Source of the DNA: an uncultured Flavobacteriales bacterium | GTDB taxonomy: Bacteria > Bacteroidota > Bacteroidia > Flavobacteriales_G > Salibacteraceae | Reading direction: 5' to 3' | Length of the DNA stretch: 46,089 nucleotides | Assembly (NCBI GenBank): GCA_937899835.1 | Contig: CALCCE010000261.1 | Location: forward strand, 1-46,089 | Shown: positions 8,085 through 15,678 of the stretch, piece by piece | How positions within the stretch are numbered: position 1 is the first letter of the stretch | Layout: every line of letters begins with the position of its first letter | Notes under the pieces: generated by a model | The model's input: the letters and a program-made list of their open reading frames with translations, nothing else | The model's database searches: none | Told to the model about the DNA's origin: nothing | Translations under genes and position numbers: made by a program

Positions 8085-8529
8085 ATAGATTTGATGCTTC
8101 GTCTTCTTTCATAATTTCAGCCAACAGTTTTCTTTGCGCAGCCTTTTGCTGTTTTTTGTACGTCATTACGTCCTCATATTTTATCCTGCGCTGTCGGCCA
8201 ACCTTAGTGAATTCAATTTCACCTCGCTCCAACAACTTGACCAAATGTGGACGAGAGCATCCAATCATTTCTGCCGCAGCTTGAGTCGTCATTTCTGTGG
8301 CAACGGGCACAATGGAAATAGGGTTCCCTTGGCTGGTTTCTTTGAGAATTTTCGCCAAAAGTCGCAAAGCATTGATGGGCACCTTGATTCGTTCTTGCGT
8401 TTCTTCAATCTCAATTTCAGGATAATCAGAATTGATTTCTTCTAGTAGGGCCACAAGAGCCGGATAAGATTCCATAGCAGCTTTTTGCTGTTCTTTGGTG
8501 GGTCGCTTTGTTTCTTGTATGGAAGGCAT
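8074..8529 (-). CDS. HTH (excisionase-type) antitoxin
   Basis: A 151-residue DNA-binding protein and likely partner of the PIN toxin. Residues of about 83-130 (MTTQAAAEMIGCSRPHLVKLLERGEIEFTKVGRQRRIKYEDVMTY) are an excisionase/MerR-type winged helix-turn-helix. The N-terminal half is acidic and helical, and the C-terminal Lys/Gln-rich helix may bind the toxin. Antitoxins with this domain next to PIN_3 toxins are common. It is first in the operon and the toxin overlaps its end. A long inverted repeat upstream is a plausible self-regulatory operator. Confidence 0.8.
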   Translation of the reverse strand: MPSIQETKRPTKEQQKAAMESYPALVALLEEINSDYPEIEIEETQERIKVPINALRLLAKILKETSQGNPISIVPVATEMTTQAAAEMIGCSRPHLVKLLERGEIEFTKVGRQRRIKYEDVMTYKKQQKAAQRKLLAEIMKEDEASNLYDS

Positions 8530-8555
8530 GGGGGAAAGGTATTGAGTACTTGTCC

Positions 8556-8606
8556 CAAAGATACCCTAATTAAACGAAATAAACGAAACACATTTCGATT
8601 ATTTCG
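8556..8606 (-). promoter_or_regulatory. Toxin-antitoxin promoter with inverted-repeat operator
   Basis: The minus-strand -7 box TATCTTTG (8556-8563) matches the Bacteroidota consensus and lies 26 nt before the antitoxin ATG. Upstream is an inverted repeat with 14-bp arms, CGAAATAAACGAAA (8575-8588) and TTTCGATTATTTCG (8593-8606), 13 of 14 bases complementary, with a 4-nt spacer. It covers the -33 region, where a bound antitoxin would block RNA polymerase. Confidence 0.6.
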
Positions 8607-8645
8607 CAAAATGTGACTTCCCCCACTTTTTTTATATTCTCATAC

Positions 8646-8685
8646 AACGTTTTGTCGGGTTGGGGTGACTTTACCCACAAACACT
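8646..8685 (+). promoter_or_regulatory. Putative ECF-type promoter and conserved leader of sigma operon 1
   Basis: AAC (8646-8648), a 17-nt spacer and TGAC (8666-8669) resemble an ECF sigma -35/-10 pair. They are followed by CTTTACCCACAAACACT (8669-8685), 10 nt before the GTG start. The same arrangement occurs before the second ECF gene (37516-37554), with 16 of 17 leader bases identical. This suggests autoregulation by a shared or cross-acting sigma factor. Confidence 0.5.
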
Positions 8686-8695
8686 AATCAACACC

Positions 8696-9253
8696 GTGGG
8701 AATTTTAAGACAACTGGCCTATCAACCTGCTTCGAGCGAAAGCCGCCTGGTGAAAGCTTGTAGAGCAGGTAACCGGCGGGCACAGCGAACGCTTTACGAT
8801 CAATACAAGGTGGCCATGTTTACCCTGGCCATGCGTTTGCTCAACCATCGGGAAGAGGCCGAAGATGCCCTCCAGGAGGGGTTTGTTAAGGTGTTTAAAA
8901 GCATCGACTCTTTTCGGGAAGAAAGCAGTCTGGGCGCATGGATCAAGACCATTGTTACCCGAACCTGCATCAGCCGCTTGAAAAAACGGCTGCGCCTTCA
9001 GGAACAAACAATGGAGGGTATAGAGGTTTCCGTCAATTGGGACGCCAACCTCACCGGCGAAGTGCTTCAACGTGCCATCGCAGCCCTACCCGATGGCTAC
9101 CGTACCGTCTTTGTAATGGTGGAGATCGAAGGCTACAGCCATCAGGAGGTAGCCGATCTGTTGGAGGTATCGGTGGTGACCTCCCGTTCTCAATTGTTTC
9201 ACGCCAAGCGCAAGCTACAACAAGCATTGCGTGGTTATTACTACTCCTCATGA
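8696..9253 (+). CDS. ECF (sigma-70 family) RNA polymerase sigma factor, operon 1
   Basis: A 185-residue extracytoplasmic-function sigma factor. Region 2 spans about residues 20-95 (LYDQYKVAMFTLAMRLLNHREEAEDALQEGFVKVF, then SLGAWIKTIVTRTCISRLKKR), and region 4 about 120-178 (ALPDGYRTVFVMVEIEGYSHQEVADLLEVS, then the recognition helix SRSQLFHAKRKLQ). The start is GTG; no in-frame ATG precedes region 2. It shares the 4-nt ATGA overlap with the anti-sigma-like gene. Downstream genes encode envelope proteins, so the trigger is probably an envelope signal. A paralogue with the same gene context lies at 37.5 kb. Confidence 0.9.
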   Translation: MGILRQLAYQPASSESRLVKACRAGNRRAQRTLYDQYKVAMFTLAMRLLNHREEAEDALQEGFVKVFKSIDSFREESSLGAWIKTIVTRTCISRLKKRLRLQEQTMEGIEVSVNWDANLTGEVLQRAIAALPDGYRTVFVMVEIEGYSHQEVADLLEVSVVTSRSQLFHAKRKLQQALRGYYYSS

Positions 9254-9843
9254 AGGTTTCAGATTCCAATTGGCAACGTGCGCTCCGGCAACTTCCAGAG
9301 CAACTTCCCAGCGATAAGGTCTGGGAGGCCATCGAACAAGAACTGGACGAACAAGCCGTAAACGATCAATCATCGTACGAAACAGTACTGGCCGACCTGC
9401 CGGAATGGGAGCCCTCCGAAAAGACTTGGAGCAACATTACTACCGAATTGCCCAAGCGCCCTGGAACCTTTTGGTGGCGATCGGCAGCAGCTATTGCCCT
9501 GATTTGCGCCACAGCAGCCAGTGCGTGGTGGTGGCAAGGGCCCCAGGAAGCAGCTACCCTCTCCTATTCACATGAAGACACCCAGGTAGCTCCGATGGTA
9601 ATGAATGACCAGCCGATGCTCGATCCATTGGTGGCCGAAAGCCTCAACAACGAGCACTTACTCAAAGATCGGCCGGAACTGGCCAGCCTGAAAATACAAC
9701 TTCAAGAATTGGATGCCGCCATGGCAGAACTCAACAACAGTCCCTTTGCACTGCAAGACCCACAAATTCAGTTGCAGCAAGCCCGAATCCAACGCCTGAA
9801 GGCGGAGGTTATCAAAAAAATGGTTCAACTCTTACTCGCATAA
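9250..9843 (+). CDS. Single-pass anti-sigma-like membrane protein
   Basis: A 197-residue protein starting at the ATG that overlaps the sigma stop. The cytoplasmic N-terminal part (residues 1-75) has two related segments, LRQLPEQLPSDKVWEAIEQEL and LADLPEWEPSEKTWSNITTEL, which form an internal duplication. Residues 76-95 are a Trp-flanked transmembrane helix (FWWRSAAAIALICATAASAWWW). The periplasmic remainder is helical and Gln/Leu-rich, probably a coiled coil. No zinc-binding HxxxCxxC motif is seen, so it is not a classic ZAS anti-sigma factor. The coupling to the sigma gene and the topology suggest it sequesters the sigma factor. Confidence 0.7.
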   Translation: MKVSDSNWQRALRQLPEQLPSDKVWEAIEQELDEQAVNDQSSYETVLADLPEWEPSEKTWSNITTELPKRPGTFWWRSAAAIALICATAASAWWWQGPQEAATLSYSHEDTQVAPMVMNDQPMLDPLVAESLNNEHLLKDRPELASLKIQLQELDAAMAELNNSPFALQDPQIQLQQARIQRLKAEVIKKMVQLLLA

Positions 9844-9846
9844 ATC

Positions 9847-10725
9847 ATGACCCGAATAGCTTTATTTATCGGAATGTGCCTGTTGGTTAGTCCACTTTAC
9901 CTTTCGGCCCAAAGTCCCAATGCGGCCCGCCTGGAGGTGGTTACTAAAACCATTAAGCGCGAATACCCATCGGCGGGCAAAATCACCATCAAAGGGGAAA
10001 AAGCCAACATCGATGTGCAGGGTTGGGACCAACCGACCATACAGGTACAGGTGCGCCTCATTGCTAAACACCAACAACGTGCAGTAGCCGAAAAAGAGTT
10101 GGATTACCTCCGCTTTTTTGGCGAACGCAAAGGCTCCCGGGAGGTGTATCTACACAACTACTTCGCAGTGCCCAAAAACCTGAAATCGGTAGAATCCATT
10201 TTTTTGACCGAATACATTGTTCGGGTACCGCACCAAATTCACATTCGCATTGACAATTATGTGGGCAACAGCAAGATAAGCGCGGTAGATGGAACGTTGC
10301 AGATCGACCTGAAATACGGCGACCTGGAATTGCAAAACGTGGCCGGAACGGGCACGGTTCAGCTCAACCTGGGCGACATGCGCGGCTCCAATGTCAACGG
10401 CGATTTTGTCCTGATCTCCCACCACGCTTCGCTTTCCCTTCAAAACCTGGAGGGCACTTTGAAAGTGGAAGGCGCCAACTCCAAGCTGGAAGTACGGCCT
10501 GAGAACGAAAGTTTTGCCTTGCAAGTGAAGGGCCGAAACATGGACGTGACAGTTTACACCGGACCCGAACCTGAAAATTATGATTACCAACTGGCCACGA
10601 CCCTGGGGAGCATTGAATACCCTAATCGAGCAACGGTGCACAACAACCAGTTGGGCATCAACAACCAACGTTCAGGTCGCCTAATGGACATTCAGGTGGC
10701 GATTGGTAACATCATTATTCGCTGA
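9847..10725 (+). CDS. Exported DUF4097-like beta-solenoid protein
   Basis: A 292-residue protein with signal peptide (residues 1-21, ending LSAQ). The mature part is rich in short beta-strands with repeated patterns such as GKITIKGEKANIDVQGWDQPTIQVQV, GTLQIDLKYGDLELQNVAGTGTVQLNLGDM and GTLKVEGANSKLEVRPE. These are typical of DUF4097 putative adhesins, which wind as a beta-solenoid. It lies 3 nt after the anti-sigma-like gene. The related protein at 38.7 kb occupies the same place in operon 2. The function of this family is not established; periplasmic or surface localisation is inferred from the signal peptide. Confidence 0.75.
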   Translation: MTRIALFIGMCLLVSPLYLSAQSPNAARLEVVTKTIKREYPSAGKITIKGEKANIDVQGWDQPTIQVQVRLIAKHQQRAVAEKELDYLRFFGERKGSREVYLHNYFAVPKNLKSVESIFLTEYIVRVPHQIHIRIDNYVGNSKISAVDGTLQIDLKYGDLELQNVAGTGTVQLNLGDMRGSNVNGDFVLISHHASLSLQNLEGTLKVEGANSKLEVRPENESFALQVKGRNMDVTVYTGPEPENYDYQLATTLGSIEYPNRATVHNNQLGINNQRSGRLMDIQVAIGNIIIR

Positions 10726-10727
10726 TC

Positions 10728-11366
10728 ATGCACACACCTTTCAAACACCAACTGTTGGTTGGAGTGCTGCTGCTGCTTTGGTTATCCGGTTTTAGCCAAA
10801 GCAACGCCCCCCAACCTTACAGCGTTTTGCGCAGAGCTCAGGTAGAAGAAAAAGGCCTGCTCAAACTTGGACTGGACGGTTTAGGTAGCTCGACTTCGAG
10901 TACTCAGTTTGAGTCAAAGACCAGATTGAATTATTCGCTTGGATTGATTTATGAATTTAAAATTGATACTGCCTGGTCGCTTTATGCTGGTTTTTCAATG
11001 GGCCGGCAGGGTGCATTCGTCCGGTATAGCCAATACAGTAGCTTGCTGGGAGTCCGTTACTATCCGCGCATGAAATCCAATGTCCGAAATGGCCGCCAGG
11101 CCAATAACCTTCACGGGGGCTATTTGGCAACACAGCTAAATTATGTGTTATGGAATCCACGTTTAGGAGCCGACTTCTTTGGAGAGCAAAGACGATTTTT
11201 TGACATCTCGATGTTAGCTGGCAAACAGGTGCATCTTGGTCGCCGTTGGTTCGTCGACATCAATTTCGGAATTATGGCCTCCAGAACCACTGCTATTGGC
11301 TCCCTTATATACAGAGGCTTTGAGCTACAACCTACAGGAAATTTTGGGCTAGGTTTTAGATGGTAA
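10728..11366 (+). CDS. Outer-membrane barrel-like protein, paralogue 1
   Basis: A 212-residue exported protein (signal peptide 1-24, ending FSQS) of alternating aromatic/hydrophobic strands and a C-terminal phenylalanine-containing strand ending FGLGFRW, as in small eight-stranded outer-membrane barrels. The segment AQVEEKGLLKLGLDGL after the signal peptide recurs in paralogue 3 as AQLEENRLLKLRLQDF, and another common block is GVRYYPR / GGRYYYR before a basic loop. It begins 2 nt after the DUF4097-like gene. No family name can be given. Confidence 0.6.
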   Translation: MHTPFKHQLLVGVLLLLWLSGFSQSNAPQPYSVLRRAQVEEKGLLKLGLDGLGSSTSSTQFESKTRLNYSLGLIYEFKIDTAWSLYAGFSMGRQGAFVRYSQYSSLLGVRYYPRMKSNVRNGRQANNLHGGYLATQLNYVLWNPRLGADFFGEQRRFFDISMLAGKQVHLGRRWFVDINFGIMASRTTAIGSLIYRGFELQPTGNFGLGFRW

Positions 11367-11396
11367 TCGTTTTTCAACCCTGATAATATCTTGCAA

Positions 11397-12074
11397 ATGT
11401 TTTTTCGCTTTGCCTTTTTCCAGCTTGGGCTGACGGTCTTGTTGGCGGTGCTTTTGGTGAGTCCTTTCACTGGTCTGGCACAAGTGGCTACCGAGCAGGT
11501 AGAAACGGCTAAAGCAATTACCCGAAAATCGAACCCGGTTTTCGAAAAGCACTTGCTTAAGTTTTCGCCTCGTGGCATCGATTATTCCATCAGTGATAGC
11601 CGGCTACAGATGGAGCGCTTCGGGTTTCAACTTTCCTACGAATGGAAGCCAGGTATTGCCTGGTCGGGACAATTGGGGCTCAACTTTAGCTATAGCAATC
11701 CAAATAGTTTCTTTACCGGTCAAGAAAGCATTGGCGTACAAGTATTGGCCCGACACTACTATCGCAAACGACACAACCTCAGCCAAGGCATGCGAAGAAG
11801 CAACTTGATGGGCAGCTACTTTGCTACAGGGCTTCAATTCAATCAGATATGGACGACCCGTTTGTTCAATACTACTGAAGGTAGACTGGTCACTCATGCA
11901 AGCATTTACACCTTGAGGTGGGGACGCCAATTTCAACTGAACTCCAGGTTTTTCCTTGATTTTAACTATGGAATTGACCTTCTCGCGCGGCATGGAAGCC
12001 GATTCGGAGCATTGAACCGGTGGAGGTACTCCGCATCTCCTTCTACACATTTAACTCTTGGATACCTGCTTTAA
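11397..12074 (+). CDS. Outer-membrane barrel-like protein, paralogue 2
   Basis: A 225-residue exported protein counted from the ATG at 11397; a TTG two codons earlier is less likely. The signal peptide runs to about residue 25 (ending GLAQ). It shares the layout of its neighbours: FEKHLLKFSPRGIDY after the signal peptide, a SYEWKPGIAWSGQLGLNFSYS strand, ARHYYRKRHNLSQGMRRSNLMGSYFATGLQF, WGRQFQLNSRFFLDFNYGIDLL, and a last strand THLTLGYLL. It is the most divergent of the three tandem paralogues and is spaced by 30 nt from the first. Confidence 0.6.
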   Translation: MFFRFAFFQLGLTVLLAVLLVSPFTGLAQVATEQVETAKAITRKSNPVFEKHLLKFSPRGIDYSISDSRLQMERFGFQLSYEWKPGIAWSGQLGLNFSYSNPNSFFTGQESIGVQVLARHYYRKRHNLSQGMRRSNLMGSYFATGLQFNQIWTTRLFNTTEGRLVTHASIYTLRWGRQFQLNSRFFLDFNYGIDLLARHGSRFGALNRWRYSASPSTHLTLGYLL

Positions 12075-12088
12075 TCACGTACCGAACC

Positions 12089-12742
12089 ATGCTGCATTTA
12101 AAATTACGGCCATTCATCCTCTGCCTCCTCGGAACATGGTGGAGTTTGAACTTATCGGGACAATCCGGCCTTTTACCCGATTATGACATCACTCAAAATG
12201 CGCAATTGGAGGAAAACCGCCTACTTAAACTCCGTTTGCAGGATTTTCAATTTTCTTCAAATGAGGAAGCCCCTATATCCTTCATCTCCTACTCTTTTAT
12301 GGCCGGTGTAGAGCAAAAGATGGATACGGCATGGTCATTACAAGCCTCCATCGTTTACGCTGGTTTTTTCAACAATAACCTTTATCGCGCCCAAGGAATT
12401 GGGCTTGAGCTGGGTGGCCGGTATTATTACCGCCTTCGCAAACGCATCCGTTCAGGCAAAGCTGTCAATAATTTTTGCGACTATTATTTCGGTTCTAACT
12501 TAAAGTGGGGCTTCAGCCGATATGCCTTTACCAGCAGCAATACTCCTTTTGAAGACACTCAATTCAGTGTACAATCTTACTCCCTTTCTGCAAATTGGGG
12601 CCGTCAGTTCTACCTCGATCGAAAATGGCTGCTCGATTTAGGCCTTGGGATAGATATCCCATTATATCGATCCAACCAAAGCCTGATGTATCCCAATTGG
12701 ATCATTCCCTCCTTTCAATTCGGGTTTAGCTACCGGATTTAG
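12089..12742 (+). CDS. Outer-membrane barrel-like protein, paralogue 3
   Basis: A 217-residue exported protein. I place the start at 12089 (MLHLKLRPFILCLLGTWWSLNLSGQ), which gives a proper signal peptide; a longer frame from 12020 would overlap paralogue 2. Shared blocks with paralogues 1 and 2 include NAQLEENRLLKLRLQDF, GGRYYYRLRKRIRSGKAVNNFCDYYFGSNL, WGRQFYLDRKWLLDLGLGIDI and a C-terminal strand FQFGFSYRI. It is last in sigma operon 1. A tandem array of three such barrels suggests gene amplification under selection for surface variation or dosage; that is inference. Confidence 0.6.
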   Translation: MLHLKLRPFILCLLGTWWSLNLSGQSGLLPDYDITQNAQLEENRLLKLRLQDFQFSSNEEAPISFISYSFMAGVEQKMDTAWSLQASIVYAGFFNNNLYRAQGIGLELGGRYYYRLRKRIRSGKAVNNFCDYYFGSNLKWGFSRYAFTSSNTPFEDTQFSVQSYSLSANWGRQFYLDRKWLLDLGLGIDIPLYRSNQSLMYPNWIIPSFQFGFSYRI

Positions 12743-12949
12743 AGCATAAAGTCCCCTTGGCTTATAAGGCCCCTTAAAATCGAAAATGGATTGAACTTTC
12801 CGTTCTGTCAATTTTCAAAATCCGGCTACCTTTAACCAAAATATCCTATTCGTAGTTGGCATTTTAGAACCGGTCTTTCAACCTTAACACCAAAAAATCA
12901 CCCGTTTTTTTCCAACCGTTTGGTAAACCGAGTAAGATATTCAGCGGCA

Positions 12950-13228
12950 ATGGTAGAACCTGAGAAAAAACCAGTAAAGCCTCCGAGGGAAGAAGCCACC
13001 ATTAAAGAGCAAAGGCTGAGGAATAAGAGTGGCAAGATTGCCGGTATTGTGATGATTTTCGGCGGAGTGGCCTGGATTGTTGGAGACTTCATCTTTCAGC
13101 AGTTTTTCATCTACCCCATTTTTTTGATCGTTGTTGGCATCATTGCTTTCGTAAAAAGTGGCCAACCACCTAAGTCGAGGAGAATAAAGAAGATCACCCA
13201 CAACGTTTTAGACGAGGACGAACTGTAA
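12950..13228 (+). CDS. Small two-helix membrane protein
   Basis: A 92-residue protein counted from the ATG at 12950; a longer frame starts at 12920. Residues 1-30 are basic and Pro/Lys-rich. Two hydrophobic segments follow (about 36-53 IAGIVMIFGGVAWIVGDF and 58-74 FIYPIFLIVVGIIAFV), then a basic/acidic tail ending DEDEL. Common in size and pattern to uncharacterised Bacteroidota membrane proteins. No partner is evident in its neighbourhood. Confidence 0.55.
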   Translation: MVEPEKKPVKPPREEATIKEQRLRNKSGKIAGIVMIFGGVAWIVGDFIFQQFFIYPIFLIVVGIIAFVKSGQPPKSRRIKKITHNVLDEDEL

Positions 13229-13279
13229 TCAATTGCTTATCAACTGATTAACTGATAGCCACGCTATTCCAGCCACACA

Positions 13280-13311
13280 TGGAATGATTATTCCAATCTT
13301 TTCTAATTTTG
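13280..13311 (+). promoter_or_regulatory. TetR self-operator and -7 element
   Basis: The inverted repeat TGGAAT-N4-ATTCCA (13280-13295) lies just upstream of a consensus -7 box TAATTTTG (13304-13311), which ends 4 nt before the tetR ATG. A near copy stands before the SDR gene at 13915, so this is probably the regulator's own operator. The promoter would give an almost leaderless mRNA. Confidence 0.55.
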
Positions 13312-13315
13312 CAGC

Positions 13316-13873
13316 ATGAGCAAACGCGACCAGATTATGGACGCTGCCCTGAAACTGTTCGTGCAACAGGGCTTGCAAGCTACCCCCATGTCACAAGTGG
13401 CCCGGGAGGGCAAAACGGGTATGGGAACCATCTACAACCTATTTCCCAGCAAAGAAGCCCTGGTCAATGCCATTTATGTACGGTTAAAAGAGGAAGAAGC
13501 CATTTTTGTTTTCGAAAATTTCCCCGAATCGGCTTCAGTTCGAGAACGCTTCGAGTTTTGTTTTGGTAGGCTTACCCGTTATTTCTTAGAAAACCCACTT
13601 GAATTCCAATTCATCGACCGTTTTGCACTTTCTCCGGTCATTACCGAAACCAGCCGGGAAGTGGGTAGCCGGCTGTTTGAGCCAGTAATTCAAATGCTGG
13701 CAGAGGGTCAATCGCAGCGCATTATCAAGGAAGTGCCCATCCGCCAACTGGCCTATTTTGCAATGACGGGTTGCTCCTCCCTCATTCGACTTCACCTTGC
13801 TGATCCTGAACTCGAATTGGAGGCGGCCATACAAGCTCAGTTGGGCCTCGCCTGGGATGCCATAAAAAGTTAA
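13316..13873 (+). CDS. TetR family transcriptional regulator
   Basis: A 185-residue repressor. The N-terminal HTH (residues 3-50) has the standard layout: RDQIMDAALKLFVQQGLQATPMSQVAREGKTGMGTIYNLFPSKEALVNAIY. The C-terminal ligand/dimer domain is helical and not assignable to a subfamily by eye. It lies 72 nt before an SDR gene on the same strand. Similar dyads stand before both genes, which suggests it represses itself and the dehydrogenase until a ligand releases it. Confidence 0.9.
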   Translation: MSKRDQIMDAALKLFVQQGLQATPMSQVAREGKTGMGTIYNLFPSKEALVNAIYVRLKEEEAIFVFENFPESASVRERFEFCFGRLTRYFLENPLEFQFIDRFALSPVITETSREVGSRLFEPVIQMLAEGQSQRIIKEVPIRQLAYFAMTGCSSLIRLHLADPELELEAAIQAQLGLAWDAIKS

Positions 13874-13914
13874 ACCTACTTACAATATTCTCTCTTGCCA
13901 TCCGACACCTCTTT

Positions 13915-13930
13915 TGGAATGAACATTCAC
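13915..13930 (+). promoter_or_regulatory. Second TetR operator, before the SDR gene
   Basis: TGGAATGAACATTCAC matches the dyad before tetR (TGGAATGATTATTCCA) at 12 of 16 positions and keeps its own symmetry (GAATG-AA-CATTC). It sits 15 nt before the ATG at 13946, which argues for that start rather than upstream frames. Confidence 0.55.
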
Positions 13931-13945
13931 TCAATAAATACACAC

Positions 13946-14773
13946 ATGTCTAAAACGATTTTAATCACCGGTAGTTCTACCGGAATTGGCCGGGCCACCG
14001 CCACTTATTTTGCCAACCACGGCTGGAAGGTAGCCGCCACCATGCGTACGCCTGAAAAGGAAAGCGAACTGCAAACCCACGAAAACATTGAGGTTTTTCG
14101 CCTTGACGTTACCGATCAGCACAGCATAGATGCGGCTATAGCAAGCACCATCGAAGCCTTTGGGAAAATTGATGTGGTGCTCAACAATGCCGGATATGGC
14201 ACCGCAGGACCATTTGAGGCCGCTACCAAAGATCAGGTAAAACGACAATTCGATACCAACCTATTCGGTTTGTTTGATGTGACCCGTGCTGCCCTTCCCC
14301 ACTTTAGGGAACGGAAAAGTGGCTTGTTCATCAATATTTCCTCCATTGGTGGCTTGGTTACCCTGCCTACGTTTTCGCTTTACCACAGTACCAAGTGGGC
14401 AGTAGAGGGCTTTTCGGAAAGCCTGGCCTATGAATTGCGCCCCCTGGGCATCCACGTGAAATTGGTTGAGCCCGGTGGAGTGAGTACCGATTTTGCAGGT
14501 CGCTCATTGGATTTCCTTCAAAAAGAAGGGCTGACAGATTACGATCCCACCATTCAAAAAATCACAGCGCTCTTCAGCGACCCGGAAAGAAGTCTCTCGT
14601 ATTCCTCCGGGGAGCAGATTGCCGAGGTCATTTTTGAAGCTGCCACTGACGGCAAAACGCAATTGCGTTACCTGGCCGGTGACGATGCCAAAGAGTTTTG
14701 GGCGGGACGCCAACAGTTGGGTGACGATGCTTTCCACGGTATGATTACCGAACGCTTCCTTGGTGAGGGCTAA
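13946..14773 (+). CDS. SDR family NAD(P)-dependent oxidoreductase
   Basis: A 275-residue classical short-chain dehydrogenase. Cofactor motif TGSSTGIG at residues 8-15, NNAG at 80-83, catalytic Ser132/133 and Tyr146-x-x-x-Lys150 (YHSTK), followed by VEPGGVSTDF where family members have PGxxxT. A longer frame begins at 13895, but the operator at 13915-13930 and the tight Rossmann start MSKTILITG favour 13946. Substrate unknown; SDRs next to TetR regulators often act on lipophilic or toxic carbonyls. It ends before a good intrinsic terminator. Confidence 0.9.
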   Translation: MSKTILITGSSTGIGRATATYFANHGWKVAATMRTPEKESELQTHENIEVFRLDVTDQHSIDAAIASTIEAFGKIDVVLNNAGYGTAGPFEAATKDQVKRQFDTNLFGLFDVTRAALPHFRERKSGLFINISSIGGLVTLPTFSLYHSTKWAVEGFSESLAYELRPLGIHVKLVEPGGVSTDFAGRSLDFLQKEGLTDYDPTIQKITALFSDPERSLSYSSGEQIAEVIFEAATDGKTQLRYLAGDDAKEFWAGRQQLGDDAFHGMITERFLGEG

Positions 14774-14796
14774 AGGCGTTCAAAAAATAAGGTGGA

Positions 14797-14842
14797 GAAA
14801 GCCGGAAATTCCTTCAATGGGTTTCCGGTTTTCTATTTTTTA
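14797..14842 (+). terminator. Intrinsic terminator after the SDR gene
   Basis: A 12-bp stem (GAAAGCCGGAAA at 14797-14808, TTTCCGGTTTTC at 14822-14833, one G-T pair) with a 13-nt loop, followed by TATTTTTT. It lies 24 bp after the SDR stop on the plus strand. Confidence 0.85.
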
Positions 14843-14958
14843 AAAGAAATGACTATCCAAAAGGTATTTTCACCCGCCAACCTCTTTGCTAAACAATTTA
14901 GCTTCAGGTAAACCTTTTAAGATATTGATAAAGTGATTTTTATAAACTTGGATTAGCA

Positions 14959-15594
14959 TCAGCATGACTCACGATACAACTCTACATAAGCCCGAATTTT
15001 AGAGGTTGCCTCAGGCTTAAAGTCCTCCTCCAAATCCTCGTTTGCGAACACCTCGCTACAGGTTAACCAGATACCGCACCAATCCTTTTGGTCGAGCAAT
15101 ACCTGCGACAACACCAGCGCCAACACCGTATGTACAGCCCTACTCTTGGGCGCCTTGTCGCGGGCCATTTCAAGAATGGGAATTGCCTGCGAAGGATTGA
15201 AATAATCGTCCATGGCCATGAGGTAGCCCAAACACAACAACTCACTGGCGGTCAACCCATCGAGGTAGAGGCGCCCTTCTTGCAATCCATATTTCTGGCG
15301 CAACCGGGTCACAAAAGGAGTGGTATTCGCTTTTCCTTCGGTAGACCAGCCCAAAGCATTGATCAAGGCCACCTTGCTCCCATTCCCCATTTCGGGATTC
15401 ATCAAAAAGTCGATCAACTCCTCGTTGATCAATCCCAACTCCCGGGCTTTTTGAATTTCAGGAAACCCTGCATATTCCTCGTAAAACACGGTGGAGGTCA
15501 ATGGTGAGTCGGCCAACAAATGACTCCACGACAGGAGGATGCAAAGCACCGCCATCGCCAAGGGTTTCTTCCACAACTTGAAATTGATTCTCAT
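14959..15594 (-). CDS. Exported helical-repeat protein of unknown function
   Basis: A 211-residue protein with a signal peptide (1-28, ending LLAD). The mature part is wholly helical: an N-terminal half with INALGWSTEGKANTTPFVTRLRQKYG, then TPR-like helices (LTASELLCLGYLMAMDDYFNPSQAIPILEMARDKAPKSRAVHTVLALVLSQVL), with Cys residues near the end. I do not recognise a family. It is divergent from the RND transporter gene, with 84 bp between starts, so the two could share control. Confidence 0.55.
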   Translation of the reverse strand: MRINFKLWKKPLAMAVLCILLSWSHLLADSPLTSTVFYEEYAGFPEIQKARELGLINEELIDFLMNPEMGNGSKVALINALGWSTEGKANTTPFVTRLRQKYGLQEGRLYLDGLTASELLCLGYLMAMDDYFNPSQAIPILEMARDKAPKSRAVHTVLALVLSQVLLDQKDWCGIWLTCSEVFANEDLEEDFKPEATSKIRAYVELYRESC

Positions 15595-15678
15595 TCTGAG
15601 CTAAAGGTAGCAGGAAAGCAGGAAAACAAGGGCCTGAATGCACTATAATTAGTAATATTGAGCTCTTTGTTGGACCCC

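Noticed and set aside
7437-8606. Toxin-antitoxin/HAD region as part of a mobile island
   Set aside because: No integrase, transposase, tRNA or direct repeat borders are visible; only the gene stump hints at rearrangement.
10150-10668. 172-codon minus-strand open frame
   Set aside because: Antisense to the DUF4097-like gene; Val/His-rich composition typical of a shadow frame.
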